Origin: Anaerolineaceae bacterium
Lineage (GTDB): Bacteria > Chloroflexota > Anaerolineae > Aggregatilineales > Phototrophicaceae
Assembly: GCA_020634135.1 (NCBI GenBank)
Contig: JACKCG010000007.1
Coordinates: 1-64,000, forward strand
Direction: 5' to 3'
Length of the DNA: 64,000 nt
In this document: positions 25,234 through 34,147 of the stretch, in pieces
Position numbering within the stretch: position 1 is the stretch's first letter
How the letters are laid out: each line of letters begins with the position of its first letter
Notes under the pieces: model-generated
The model's input: only the letters and a program-made list of their open reading frames with translations
Told to the model about the DNA's origin: nothing
The model's database searches: none
Translations under genes and position numbers: made by a program

Positions 25234-28200
25234 TTGGAAGCGAAGGATTTCAGCGCACTCCGCATCAGCCTGGCCTCGCCCGAACAGATTCTATCCTGGT
25301 CGTATGGCGAGGTAACCAAACCAGAGACGATCAACTATCGTCGCCTGAGGCCGGAAAAAGACGGCCTGTTCTGCGAAGCCATTTTCGGGCCAACCCGCGA
25401 CTGGCAGTGCTATTGTGGAAAATATAAGAACGTTCGCTACCGGGGCATTGTCTGTGACAAATGTGGTGTTGAAGTCACACGTGCTTCGGTGCGCCGGGAA
25501 CGCATGGGGCACATCGGGTTAGCCGCACCGGTGGCGCATGTCTGGTATACACGTCGTGTACCCAGTTACCTCGGTCTGCTGCTTGATGTCAGCCGCCGCA
25601 ACCTGGATCGCGTACTGTATTTCGCCCAGTATGTGATTACGCATGTGGACGAAGAGGCCCGCCAGCGTGCTTTGGCTCGTATTGAAAAAGAGGTAGTCCA
25701 GAAAGAATCCCTGCTCGGCGGAAATATCGAAGACCGGGTTGATACGGTTCGTACAGACCGTGACACGGCGTTGGGAGAGTTTGAAGAGCGCGCCGCTTCA
25801 ATCAACACCCATTTCGATAACGAACTGAATCGCCTGAGCGATGAAGTCATGCAAGAGGCACAAATCGTTCAGGGGCGTGTTGAGGCGCTTTTGAACCAGG
25901 TCGCCAGCTCGGATATTGACTTCCGGCTGACCAGCACCGTGATTGTCGCCAAAGGCGAAACTGTAGATAACGACAGTATTGCCCGTATCCAGGCAGTCGT
26001 GAACACCTACTTGAGCGAAATCCAGGCGGAAGTCGAAACACTACGCCAGCAAGAATTGGACAAACTTAATGCCCAGGCGGACGGGATCAGCAATACTGCC
26101 GCATCCACCATTGATGAACACCGGGTTGAACTGGACCACAAGCTGGCCCAGGTGCGACAAGCCGCAGAAAAAGCCCGCGCCGAACTCCAGGACCTGCGTG
26201 TGCTGCAATTCCTCTCAGAGACGCGCTACCGCGAACTCAAGAGCAAGTACGGCCAGGTCTTTCAGGCTGATATGGGCGCGGAAGCCTTCTACGACATCCT
26301 CCAGAAACTTGAGCTGGAAAAACTTGCTCAGGAGCTATGGCATGAAGTAAGGACAACCCGCTCCAAGCAGCGCAAGAAGAAAGCAACTAAGCGACTGCGC
26401 GTTGTTGAAAGCCTGCGTAAAAGCGATAACCGGCCAGAGTGGATGATTCTGACGGTACTCCCGGTTATCCCGCCTGACCTGCGACCAATGGTACAGCTTG
26501 ATGGCGGGCGCTTCGCCACCAGCGACCTGAATGACCTGTATCGCCGGGTCATCAACCGCAACAACCGGCTCAAGCATCTACTCGAGCTGGGCGCACCAGA
26601 TGTAATCGTCCGCAATGAAAAGCGTATGTTGCAGGAAGCGGTAGACAGTCTGATCGACAACAGCCAGCGGGGGAAGGCACTGAGCCGCCGTGGCCGGCGC
26701 GAACTCCGCTCCCTGAGTGATATGCTCAAGGGTAAGAAAGGTCGCTTCCGCCGCAACCTGCTCGGCAAGCGTGTAGACTATTCTGGCCGTTCGGTTATCG
26801 TCATCGGCCCGCGCCTGAAGCTCTACCAGTGTGGGCTGCCCAAAACGATGGCGCTCGAGTTGTATCGCCCGTTCGTCATCAGCCGTCTGGTGCGCTACAA
26901 CTATGCCACCAACGTCAAGGGTGCCAAACGCATCATTGAACGTGAGAAACCGGAAGTCTGGGAAGTTCTTGAAGAGGTCATCAAGGAGCGTCCGGTACTG
27001 CTCAATCGCGCCCCTACCCTGCACCGCCTGGGCATACAGGCCTTTGAGCCGCAGCTCGTAGAGGGCAAGGCCATCCAAATTCATCCGCTGGTGTGCTCGG
27101 CTTTTAATGCTGACTTTGACGGCGATCAGATGGCGGTGCATGTTCCACTCAGTGAAAAGGCCGTTGAAGAAGCACGCAGCCTGATGTTAAGCACCCGCAA
27201 TCTGCTCAAGCCCGCTGACGGCCAGCCCATCGTTGGCCCGTCTAAGGACATGGTACTGGGTAATTACTATCTCACCATGGATCCGACAGTAGAGATTATC
27301 ACGCTGAAAGAACGGGCAGACGATTTCCGCACGATCAAGGCGATTCATGAACCGCATAACCGGATTGGTATCCCCTTCCGCCGTAACGGGTACTATTACG
27401 TCCAGAACCTCGATGTACCGGGGAAAATCGTCTTCAAGGATGTCATCGTAACCGATGATGCTGGACGTGAGCGTGTCGCAGAAAATGCGTTTGATCGCAC
27501 TGTCCGTGCTGTGCTGGAAGGCGAAGCGGACTGCCTGCTGGCAAATGCCTATGAAATGCGGAAGTATATCAAGAAGAATGGGCTGGAAGACCGGTTAGAA
27601 CTGGCGAACCTGCACGAGCGCCGCCTGGTTGTGGATATGGACGAGGTTGAATACCTGTATAATCTGGGTATTGTTGACCTGCACACGCCCATCATGCTGG
27701 GCAATATCTATGATAATCGCTCCCCGCAGGCAGAACCCGAAGTCTGCACTGTTGGACGTGCCATTTTTAACCGGATTCTGCCGGATGAACTGCGCTTTGT
27801 ACAGGAGACAATGGGCAAGAAAGGGCTGCAAACCCTCGTTGCCCGTTGTTACCAGCGCATTGGTGGTGACCTGACCACGGACATCGTGGATGCCATTAAG
27901 AACATTGGTTTCCACTATGCCACAGTCTCCGGCACGACTATCGCTGTCGCCGATCTGACGATTCCTGATGAACGCACCGACATCCTGGAAGAAGCTGAAA
28001 CGATTGTTGACCGGGCCGAGCGCGATTTCCGGCGCGGGCTGCTGACCGAGGAAGAACGGTATCAGATCACCATTGAAGAGTGGAACCGGGCAAAAGATCG
28101 TCTCCAGGACTTGATTCGTGAAACGTTGGACCCGTATGGCCCGATCGCTATCATGGCGATTTCAGGTTCGACTAAAGGCGGTTTTGGCCCGATCACCCAG

Positions 28201-29820
28201 CTTGCCGGTATGCGTGGCTTGATGGCTGACCCGTCCGGGCGCATCATTGACCATCCGATTCGTCATCACTTCCGCGAAGGCCTGACAGCGCTGGAATACT
28301 TCATCTCAACACATGGCGCTCGTAAAGGTCTGGCAGACACGGCACTGCGTACTGCTGACGCCGGTTATCTGACCCGCCGGTTAGTGGATGTCGCCCAGGA
28401 TGTGATTGTGAACCGGATTGACTGCGGCACCGAAGCCGGGCTGTGGATTCGCCGGAGTGACGACATCGCCGGACAGAATATGTACGACCGCATTCTGGGC
28501 CGCTGCGCTTCGCAGACAGTCTATCATCCAGATACAGGCGAGTTGATTGTCGCCCGAAATGGGATGATTGATGAAGATGTCGCCGAGACAATTGAGAAAA
28601 GCACCCTCCCCGAAGTCCAGGTGCGCAGCCCAATGACCTGTTCCCTGATTCACGGCATCTGTGCCTTGTGCTACGGGCGCGATCTGGGTCGTGGAGATAT
28701 GGTGGAAGTTGGCGCGGCAGTTGGTATTGTCGCCGCACAGTCCATCGGTGAGCCGGGTACACAGTTGACACTGCGAACCTTCCATACCGGTGGTACAGCG
28801 GAAGCGCGAGGTGACATTACAAGCGGTCTGCCACGTGTGGAAGAGCTGTTTGAAGCCCGCAAGAAACCAAAGGGCGAAGCTGTTATCACGGATATTGGCG
28901 GTGTCCTGCGGCTCACTAAGCGCGAAGGTGTGCGTATTGCCACGGTCATTGACAGCGAAGTGTTCAACGAACAGCATGAAATCCCAGTTGGTTGGGATAT
29001 CCTGGTCGAAGATGAGCAGCAGATCCGCGAAGGGGATGTCATTGCCGAAGAAGTAGGCGATGGTGGTGGCAGCATTGTCGCTCGTATGAACGGCACCGTG
29101 CATACGGAAGGCCACAGCATCTATATCCGTTATGAGCGCCGCCAGGAAGCGGAATATGAAATTCCCTCCAATGCGCGTTTGACGACGGATGTATATGATG
29201 GTTGTACGGTATACCCCGGCCAGCAACTCACTGAGGGTTCTAAGAACCCGCACCGCATTCTGCGTATTCTGGGCGCGGATGCCACACAAAACTATCTGCT
29301 TACCGAAGTGCAGAAGGTGTATCGTAACCAGGGCGTGAACATTTCTGACAAGCACTTTGAGATCATGATCCGTAAAATGCTCTCCAAGGTGCAGATCACG
29401 AAGAGCGGCGGCAGTCACTTGCTGCCCGGAGAGTTGATTGACCGGCTGCAATTGCTGAATATCAACGAGAATCTCCTGCGGGAAAACAAGGAAGCGGCGG
29501 CAGGTGTCCCGATCCTATTGGGGATCACCAAAGCGGCGCTTAATACCGAAAGTTTTCTCTCAGCTTCCAGCTTCCAGCATACCATCAAGGTGTTAGCTGG
29601 CGCCGCTATCGAAGGCAAGATAGACAACCTGTACGGTTTGAAGGAAAACGTCATCATCGGCAAACTGATCCCGGCAGGGAGTGGATTCCACACTTACCAG
29701 GACCGCGAACTGGTCGCCCCGAATGTAACATTGGAAGCACAGGGCGCGATTGACTTCACAGACATTGATGACGGTATTGACGATGCTGATGCTATCGAAG
29801 ACATCAACATAAACGCCTAG
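25234..29820 (+). CDS. rpoC: RNA polymerase beta' subunit
   Basis: A 1528-residue largest polymerase subunit. The first zinc site uses Cys59, Cys61, Cys74 and Cys77; the catalytic NADFDGDQMAVH lies at about 625-636 with the three Mg-binding Asp; the second zinc site is in the C-terminal half (CGTEAG, then CSLIHGICALCYG). Between about residues 150 and 330 is a long helical, charged insertion with coiled-coil character, where Thermus-type beta' also carries an insertion; overall length matches Thermus (about 1524). TTG 25234 is the start, with GAGGAG 7 bases upstream. rpoB is not upstream: the neighbour is an unrelated gene, and rpoC has its own terminator and promoter boundaries. Confidence 0.98.
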   Translation: MEAKDFSALRISLASPEQILSWSYGEVTKPETINYRRLRPEKDGLFCEAIFGPTRDWQCYCGKYKNVRYRGIVCDKCGVEVTRASVRRERMGHIGLAAPVAHVWYTRRVPSYLGLLLDVSRRNLDRVLYFAQYVITHVDEEARQRALARIEKEVVQKESLLGGNIEDRVDTVRTDRDTALGEFEERAASINTHFDNELNRLSDEVMQEAQIVQGRVEALLNQVASSDIDFRLTSTVIVAKGETVDNDSIARIQAVVNTYLSEIQAEVETLRQQELDKLNAQADGISNTAASTIDEHRVELDHKLAQVRQAAEKARAELQDLRVLQFLSETRYRELKSKYGQVFQADMGAEAFYDILQKLELEKLAQELWHEVRTTRSKQRKKKATKRLRVVESLRKSDNRPEWMILTVLPVIPPDLRPMVQLDGGRFATSDLNDLYRRVINRNNRLKHLLELGAPDVIVRNEKRMLQEAVDSLIDNSQRGKALSRRGRRELRSLSDMLKGKKGRFRRNLLGKRVDYSGRSVIVIGPRLKLYQCGLPKTMALELYRPFVISRLVRYNYATNVKGAKRIIEREKPEVWEVLEEVIKERPVLLNRAPTLHRLGIQAFEPQLVEGKAIQIHPLVCSAFNADFDGDQMAVHVPLSEKAVEEARSLMLSTRNLLKPADGQPIVGPSKDMVLGNYYLTMDPTVEIITLKERADDFRTIKAIHEPHNRIGIPFRRNGYYYVQNLDVPGKIVFKDVIVTDDAGRERVAENAFDRTVRAVLEGEADCLLANAYEMRKYIKKNGLEDRLELANLHERRLVVDMDEVEYLYNLGIVDLHTPIMLGNIYDNRSPQAEPEVCTVGRAIFNRILPDELRFVQETMGKKGLQTLVARCYQRIGGDLTTDIVDAIKNIGFHYATVSGTTIAVADLTIPDERTDILEEAETIVDRAERDFRRGLLTEEERYQITIEEWNRAKDRLQDLIRETLDPYGPIAIMAISGSTKGGFGPITQLAGMRGLMADPSGRIIDHPIRHHFREGLTALEYFISTHGARKGLADTALRTADAGYLTRRLVDVAQDVIVNRIDCGTEAGLWIRRSDDIAGQNMYDRILGRCASQTVYHPDTGELIVARNGMIDEDVAETIEKSTLPEVQVRSPMTCSLIHGICALCYGRDLGRGDMVEVGAAVGIVAAQSIGEPGTQLTLRTFHTGGTAEARGDITSGLPRVEELFEARKKPKGEAVITDIGGVLRLTKREGVRIATVIDSEVFNEQHEIPVGWDILVEDEQQIREGDVIAEEVGDGGGSIVARMNGTVHTEGHSIYIRYERRQEAEYEIPSNARLTTDVYDGCTVYPGQQLTEGSKNPHRILRILGADATQNYLLTEVQKVYRNQGVNISDKHFEIMIRKMLSKVQITKSGGSHLLPGELIDRLQLLNINENLLRENKEAAAGVPILLGITKAALNTESFLSASSFQHTIKVLAGAAIEGKIDNLYGLKENVIIGKLIPAGSGFHTYQDRELVAPNVTLEAQGAIDFTDIDDGIDDADAIEDININA

Positions 29821-29839
29821 AGCACAGCAAGCCGATCAA

Positions 29840-29870
29840 AAAAGCGCGGGGTGATGTACTCCGCGCTTTT
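29840..29870. terminator. Bidirectional terminator between rpoC and the lipoprotein gene
   Basis: AAAAGCGCGG (29840-29849) pairs perfectly with CCGCGCTTTT (29861-29870). T runs flank both strands, so it can stop rpoC and the converging gene that ends at 29902. Confidence 0.85.
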
Positions 29871-29901
29871 GATTCCGTCTCAGCAAGTCACCGCACGCTC
29901 A

Positions 29902-31416
29902 TCAGCAGTCGTACTTATCCAACTGAGTATCAGGCCGCACGGCATCATACAGCATCCAGTACAACGGGCGTTCGGTACGGTTCGGGCTGTTCACATCCAC
30001 AACACAGGCCGAACCGGGCACAATAATACTGTAGGCCGTGCGCTCATCGCGGTTTTCGACCAGTCCGGCAAGCAGCGCAAAGTTGAGATTCCATAGGAAC
30101 ATTGGCCCCATATAATCACGCTCCTGCCCAATCTGAAAAGCGCGAATCGTATACTCGGCCTGTTGCCAGCGATCATTATAGGTCATCCACTCTTCAGGTG
30201 CTGTGCCGGGGAAGCCGTCCCAGGTTGCCCAGCCAAACTCCGTTGCCCACAGGTGAGCAGCGGCATGACCATTATTCACCATGATCTGGTGATAATCTTC
30301 CAGTGTGTTCATGAAAAAGAAATGTGGGTTATCGTCCCATCCGGGCGGTTCGCCCATATGGCAGCAGGTGTCATCGGGCGCATTCCCCCAGCTATATGGG
30401 TGGAAACCCACCCCAATATCTGAGTAATTCGCCAATCCGGCGGAGTACATTTCCTGGAGGAAAGTCCGGTCATCCCGTGACCCGGCAGTATCTCCAGTTG
30501 GTGCCAGACCAGCGGTCAACACCTGGATAGGCGTGGTGCGGTTGTTTTTAGGGTCAGCGATCATAACCTGCGAAAACACCGTGACTGCCTGGTAAGCCGG
30601 GGCAAAGTAGTCCATGTAGCGCCTGCCATTAAATGGCTGCCCCTGCCACTCTCGCAGTAAGTTAGGCTCATTCCATACTTCAATCGCAGTGATAGACGGG
30701 CCAATCTCCCCCATCAGCAGATTCAGAAAATCCACAAGCGCCTGAGGATTATCAGGTGGGCCGTCCTCAGCCTGGTTAGTGCGCGCCCATGGCGGCGCCT
30801 TCGCCACACTCACCAGAATGCTCAAGCCGCTGTTATAGGCACTTTCCAGATAAATCTCCAACCGCCGGAAGTCTTCGCTGATCTCCGCACTATTATTGGG
30901 CTGTAGCATTTTCCAGGAGACCTGTACCTTCAGCCACTTCACACCTAACCGTTGGATACTCTCAATCGCCGCATTCCAATCTGCCTGGTCTAATGTGGGA
31001 TCAAGCTGAATCCCTATCCGGTTTGAGTCTAAATCCGGCAGTGTTACAGTCGGCGCAACCGGTGCTGCATCCGTTGGCAAGGGCACAGCAGTTGTTTCTG
31101 GAGGCTGCGTACTGCTAGGTAATGGAGTCAGGGACGGGCGCGGCGTCGAAGTGGCGGGCAACACATACTCACCACCAATCAACGGCCCCATAAATGTCAC
31201 CGTTGGCCCCGCCGGAGCAAGCGAGGGGGTTGTTACCGGCAGATCAGTCGGCGCAGGTGTCGCTGATACAGGCGGCACGACAACGGGAACCTGTGTCTCG
31301 GTGGTGCTATCGTGTGTGGGCGTAACAAGAACCGGAATCGGCGTTGGCTGCGCACAGGCCGCCAAAACCAACAGAACGATTATCAGGAACATAGTCAGTG
31401 GGTATTTTTTCGTCAT
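29902..31416 (-). CDS. Lipoprotein with clan GH-A glycoside-hydrolase-like domain
   Basis: A 504-residue lipoprotein: signal sequence MTKKYPLTMFLIIVLLVLAA with lipobox LAAC, then a Pro/Thr/Ser-rich linker of about 110 residues, then a TIM-barrel domain. The barrel carries IEVWNEPNL (candidate acid/base Glu) and WATEFGWAT (candidate nucleophile Glu), the pair expected in clan GH-A enzymes such as GH5 or GH39. The substrate is not predictable. Two adjacent Cys in DDTCCHMGE may form a disulfide. ATG 31416 is chosen because the signal peptide begins there; the frame continues upstream to 31593 with non-signal sequence running into the gyrA leader. It lies divergent from gyrA. Confidence 0.85.
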   Translation of the reverse strand: MTKKYPLTMFLIIVLLVLAACAQPTPIPVLVTPTHDSTTETQVPVVVPPVSATPAPTDLPVTTPSLAPAGPTVTFMGPLIGGEYVLPATSTPRPSLTPLPSSTQPPETTAVPLPTDAAPVAPTVTLPDLDSNRIGIQLDPTLDQADWNAAIESIQRLGVKWLKVQVSWKMLQPNNSAEISEDFRRLEIYLESAYNSGLSILVSVAKAPPWARTNQAEDGPPDNPQALVDFLNLLMGEIGPSITAIEVWNEPNLLREWQGQPFNGRRYMDYFAPAYQAVTVFSQVMIADPKNNRTTPIQVLTAGLAPTGDTAGSRDDRTFLQEMYSAGLANYSDIGVGFHPYSWGNAPDDTCCHMGEPPGWDDNPHFFFMNTLEDYHQIMVNNGHAAAHLWATEFGWATWDGFPGTAPEEWMTYNDRWQQAEYTIRAFQIGQERDYMGPMFLWNLNFALLAGLVENRDERTAYSIIVPGSACVVDVNSPNRTERPLYWMLYDAVRPDTQLDKYDC

Positions 31417-31499
31417 GCTCCGCATACTACCATAAGCCAGCCGATAGCACCAAGAAAAACGAAGGAAACGTGGGGAAAGCGGTGGTTTAGATTCTGTGT

Positions 31500-31505
31500 T
31501 ATAAT
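31500..31505 (+). promoter_or_regulatory. -10 element upstream of the gyrA-family gene
   Basis: TATAAT at 31500-31505 lies about 120 bases before the ATG at 31624. No clear -35 box is present at 17 bases. It would give a leader of roughly 110 bases. Confidence 0.35.
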
Positions 31506-31623
31506 AAGAACATCTGTTCAATCTTTGACAGCGCTCACTTCGTCGCCTAGAATGGGGCGAGCAAAGTGGAAAACATTTCACTATACTGAACAATTGAGTA
31601 ACGCAACTTTCGAGGACGTTTTT

Positions 31624-34095
31624 ATGAATGCTGGTTCGATTCGCCAGGTAAATATCGGGCAGGAAATGCGTGAGGCTTACCTGGATTACGCCATGAGCGT
31701 GATTATAGCGCGGGCACTCCCGGACGCCCGCGACGGCTTAAAGCCTGTTCACCGCCGGATCTTGTACGCGATGTACGATATGGGCATCCGCTCGGATACG
31801 CCCTACAAAAAAAGCGCCCGCATTGTCGGTGAAGTACTAGGGAAATATCACCCGCATGGCGACGCCGCCGTGTATGAAACCATGGTGCGGTTGGCGCAGG
31901 ATTTTTCGATGCGCTACCTGATGGTAGATGGGCAGGGAAACTTCGGCAGTATTGATGGCGATGGCGCTGCGGCCATGCGTTATACTGAAGCACGTATGGC
32001 CGATGTGGGCGAGGAAATGCTGGTAGACATCGGCAAAGAAACGGTAGATTTCACCGAAAACTTCGATGGCAGCCTGACAGAACCTCTTGTTCTGCCTGCC
32101 AGCATCCCAAACCTGCTCGTCAACGGGTCCTCCGGCATTGCCGTCGGTATGTCCACCAATATCCCGCCACACAACCTGGGCGAAGTCTGTGACGCCGCCG
32201 TGTATATGCTCAACGAGTGGGATCGCTACGAAGACATCAGCATTGAGGATTTGATGCAGTTCGTCAAAGGCCCGGACTTCCCTACCGGCGGCCTGGTATA
32301 CCGTCATGCTGAAGGGGGTGAGAACGGCGAAGACACGCTGGTACAGGCGTATGCCACCGGGCGCGGCAAGCTCACGGTACGCGCCAAAGTACACATCGAA
32401 GACATGGGGCGGGGTAAATCACGCTTCATCATCAGTGAACTCCCGTACCAGACGAACAAATCTTCACTGATTGAGCGCATTGCCAACCTTGCCCGTGAGG
32501 GGCGTGTTGAAGGTATTGCCGACCTGCGCGACGAATCAGACCGGCAGGGCCTGCGGCTGGTGATTGAACTCCAGCGCGGCGCTGAACCAACCGAAGTGCT
32601 GGAAAAACTCTTCAAGCTCACGCCGCTGCAAGACACTTTTGGCATTATCATACTGGCACTCGTGGATGGTGAACCGCGCCTGCTCAGCCTGAAACAGTGC
32701 CTGCGCGTCTATCTGGATCACCGCCAGGTCGTGATCCGGCGGCGCAGTGAATTCGACCTGAACCGCGCCCGTGACCGCGCCCATATCCTTGAGGGACTGC
32801 TGAAGGCGCTGGATAACCTGGATCAGGTAATAGACATCATTCGCCGGTCACGCACTGTCGAAACGGCCCGCGATAACCTGCGAAAAACCCTTAAAATCAG
32901 CGAAATTCAGGCGCAGGCCATTCTGGATATGCAGCTCCGGCGTTTGGCCGCTTTGGAGCGCAAGAAGATTGAAGAAGAATACGAAGAAAAAGTGAAGCTC
33001 ATCGCCTATCTGGAAGGGCTGCTGGCGAATCCCAAACAGATGCGAGAGGTAATTGCTGAAGAACTCTCCCAAATCAAGCAGGCCTACAGCGACCCGCGCC
33101 GTACGGTCATTGTTGGCAGCACAGCCAGCAAAGTCAGCGCCAGTGAACTACTGGTTCCGGCAGAAGACACCTGGGTCACGATGACGGTAGATGGGCGCAT
33201 GGGGCGCAGCTTTGAGAATGTTCCGCCCCGAGTCACTACCGAGGTAAAAGAGCCGCCACGCTTCATTCTCGGCAGCAGCAGCACCCACACCCTCTACCTG
33301 ATAACGGCCAATGGACAGTGTGCAACGATCCCAGTTCACCAGTTGCCCCAAGTCAATGATCCGCTAGAGGGGACATTATTTCATGATCTTTGCCCGCTCA
33401 GAAGTGAAGACCAGGTAACAGCCATCATCAGTCTTCCGCCACTGCTCACCACCGGCTACCTCTTCATGGCAACGGAGAAAGGCGAGGTCAAGCGATTGCG
33501 CCTGGAGGACTTGCCAGGGTTATCCGCAAACGTCTTTGGCGTGATGGATGTCGAAAAAGATGATCGCCTGGGCTGGGTATTGGTCACGAACGGTGAGAAT
33601 GAAATAATGCTGGCGACTGCCCTGGCACAAAGCATTCGCTTCTCCGAAAATGATGTGCGCCCCACCACCCTACCAGCCGGCGGGATGCGCGGCATCAAAC
33701 TGGGAGAGGAACATGACCGAGTCGTGGGCGCGATGCTGGTTGAAGATGGGAAATATGTCTGGTCAATCACAGACGATGGGATTGCGAAGGTTTCGCCCAT
33801 TGACGAATTCCCCACTCAGGGACGAGCAGGAAGCGGCGTTATCGCCATGCGCTTACCGAAAACCAGCCAGGAGATGGCAGCCTCAACGATTGGCAGGCTG
33901 GATGACAACATCATCGTCCTGACAAATCGGCATAAACCCCTGTATATGCGGCTGGGCCGATCACCTCAAATCAAACGCGGGCGACCCGGCGGTGATTTTG
34001 TCATTTCTACGCGGGATAACGAGCGGGTTATCGCAGTCGTGAATTATACATCACGCCTATCAGACCCGGAACCTGAAATGGAAAGCGAAGAGTAA
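31624..34095 (+). CDS. gyrA: Type IIA topoisomerase subunit A (GyrA family)
   Basis: An 823-residue DNA cleavage subunit. The N-terminal core starts EMREAYLDYAMSVIIARALPD; the catalytic Tyr is residue 120 in AMRYTEARM. The coiled-coil gate and C-terminal beta-pinwheel follow. The GyrA box (QRRGGKG), needed for DNA wrapping and negative supercoiling, is missing: the corresponding place reads PPRVTTEVKEPPRF (about 33222-33263). A degenerate element (PTQGRAGSGV) occurs in a later blade. The protein could therefore act as a topoisomerase IV-like ParC or as a weakly supercoiling gyrase; the symbol is provisional. ATG 31624 is chosen for the family start. The longer open frame back to 31312 crosses the divergent gene and promoter region. 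Confidence 0.9.
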   Translation: MNAGSIRQVNIGQEMREAYLDYAMSVIIARALPDARDGLKPVHRRILYAMYDMGIRSDTPYKKSARIVGEVLGKYHPHGDAAVYETMVRLAQDFSMRYLMVDGQGNFGSIDGDGAAAMRYTEARMADVGEEMLVDIGKETVDFTENFDGSLTEPLVLPASIPNLLVNGSSGIAVGMSTNIPPHNLGEVCDAAVYMLNEWDRYEDISIEDLMQFVKGPDFPTGGLVYRHAEGGENGEDTLVQAYATGRGKLTVRAKVHIEDMGRGKSRFIISELPYQTNKSSLIERIANLAREGRVEGIADLRDESDRQGLRLVIELQRGAEPTEVLEKLFKLTPLQDTFGIIILALVDGEPRLLSLKQCLRVYLDHRQVVIRRRSEFDLNRARDRAHILEGLLKALDNLDQVIDIIRRSRTVETARDNLRKTLKISEIQAQAILDMQLRRLAALERKKIEEEYEEKVKLIAYLEGLLANPKQMREVIAEELSQIKQAYSDPRRTVIVGSTASKVSASELLVPAEDTWVTMTVDGRMGRSFENVPPRVTTEVKEPPRFILGSSSTHTLYLITANGQCATIPVHQLPQVNDPLEGTLFHDLCPLRSEDQVTAIISLPPLLTTGYLFMATEKGEVKRLRLEDLPGLSANVFGVMDVEKDDRLGWVLVTNGENEIMLATALAQSIRFSENDVRPTTLPAGGMRGIKLGEEHDRVVGAMLVEDGKYVWSITDDGIAKVSPIDEFPTQGRAGSGVIAMRLPKTSQEMAASTIGRLDDNIIVLTNRHKPLYMRLGRSPQIKRGRPGGDFVISTRDNERVIAVVNYTSRLSDPEPEMESEE

Positions 34096-34103
34096 ACGAA
34101 CTG

Positions 34104-34138
34104 AAAGGACAGTGGGCAGTAAACCCGCTGTCCTTTTT
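34104..34138 (+). terminator. Intrinsic terminator after the gyrA-family gene
   Basis: AAAGGACAG-T-GGG (34104-34116) pairs with CCC-G-CTGTCCTTT (34124 onward), followed by TTTTT to 34138. Confidence 0.88.
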
Positions 34139-34147
34139 GCGGCTGTA

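Noticed and set aside
28381..29451. A 356-codon open frame antisense to rpoC
   Set aside because: It is a mirror of a highly conserved coding region with no domain or initiation signal; codon structure follows rpoC.
31312..31623. Upstream extension of the GyrA frame by 104 residues
   Set aside because: The added sequence overlaps the start of the divergent lipoprotein gene and a -10 element; GyrA homologues begin near MNAGSIRQVNIGQEMREAYLDY in length, so ATG 31624 is the real start.
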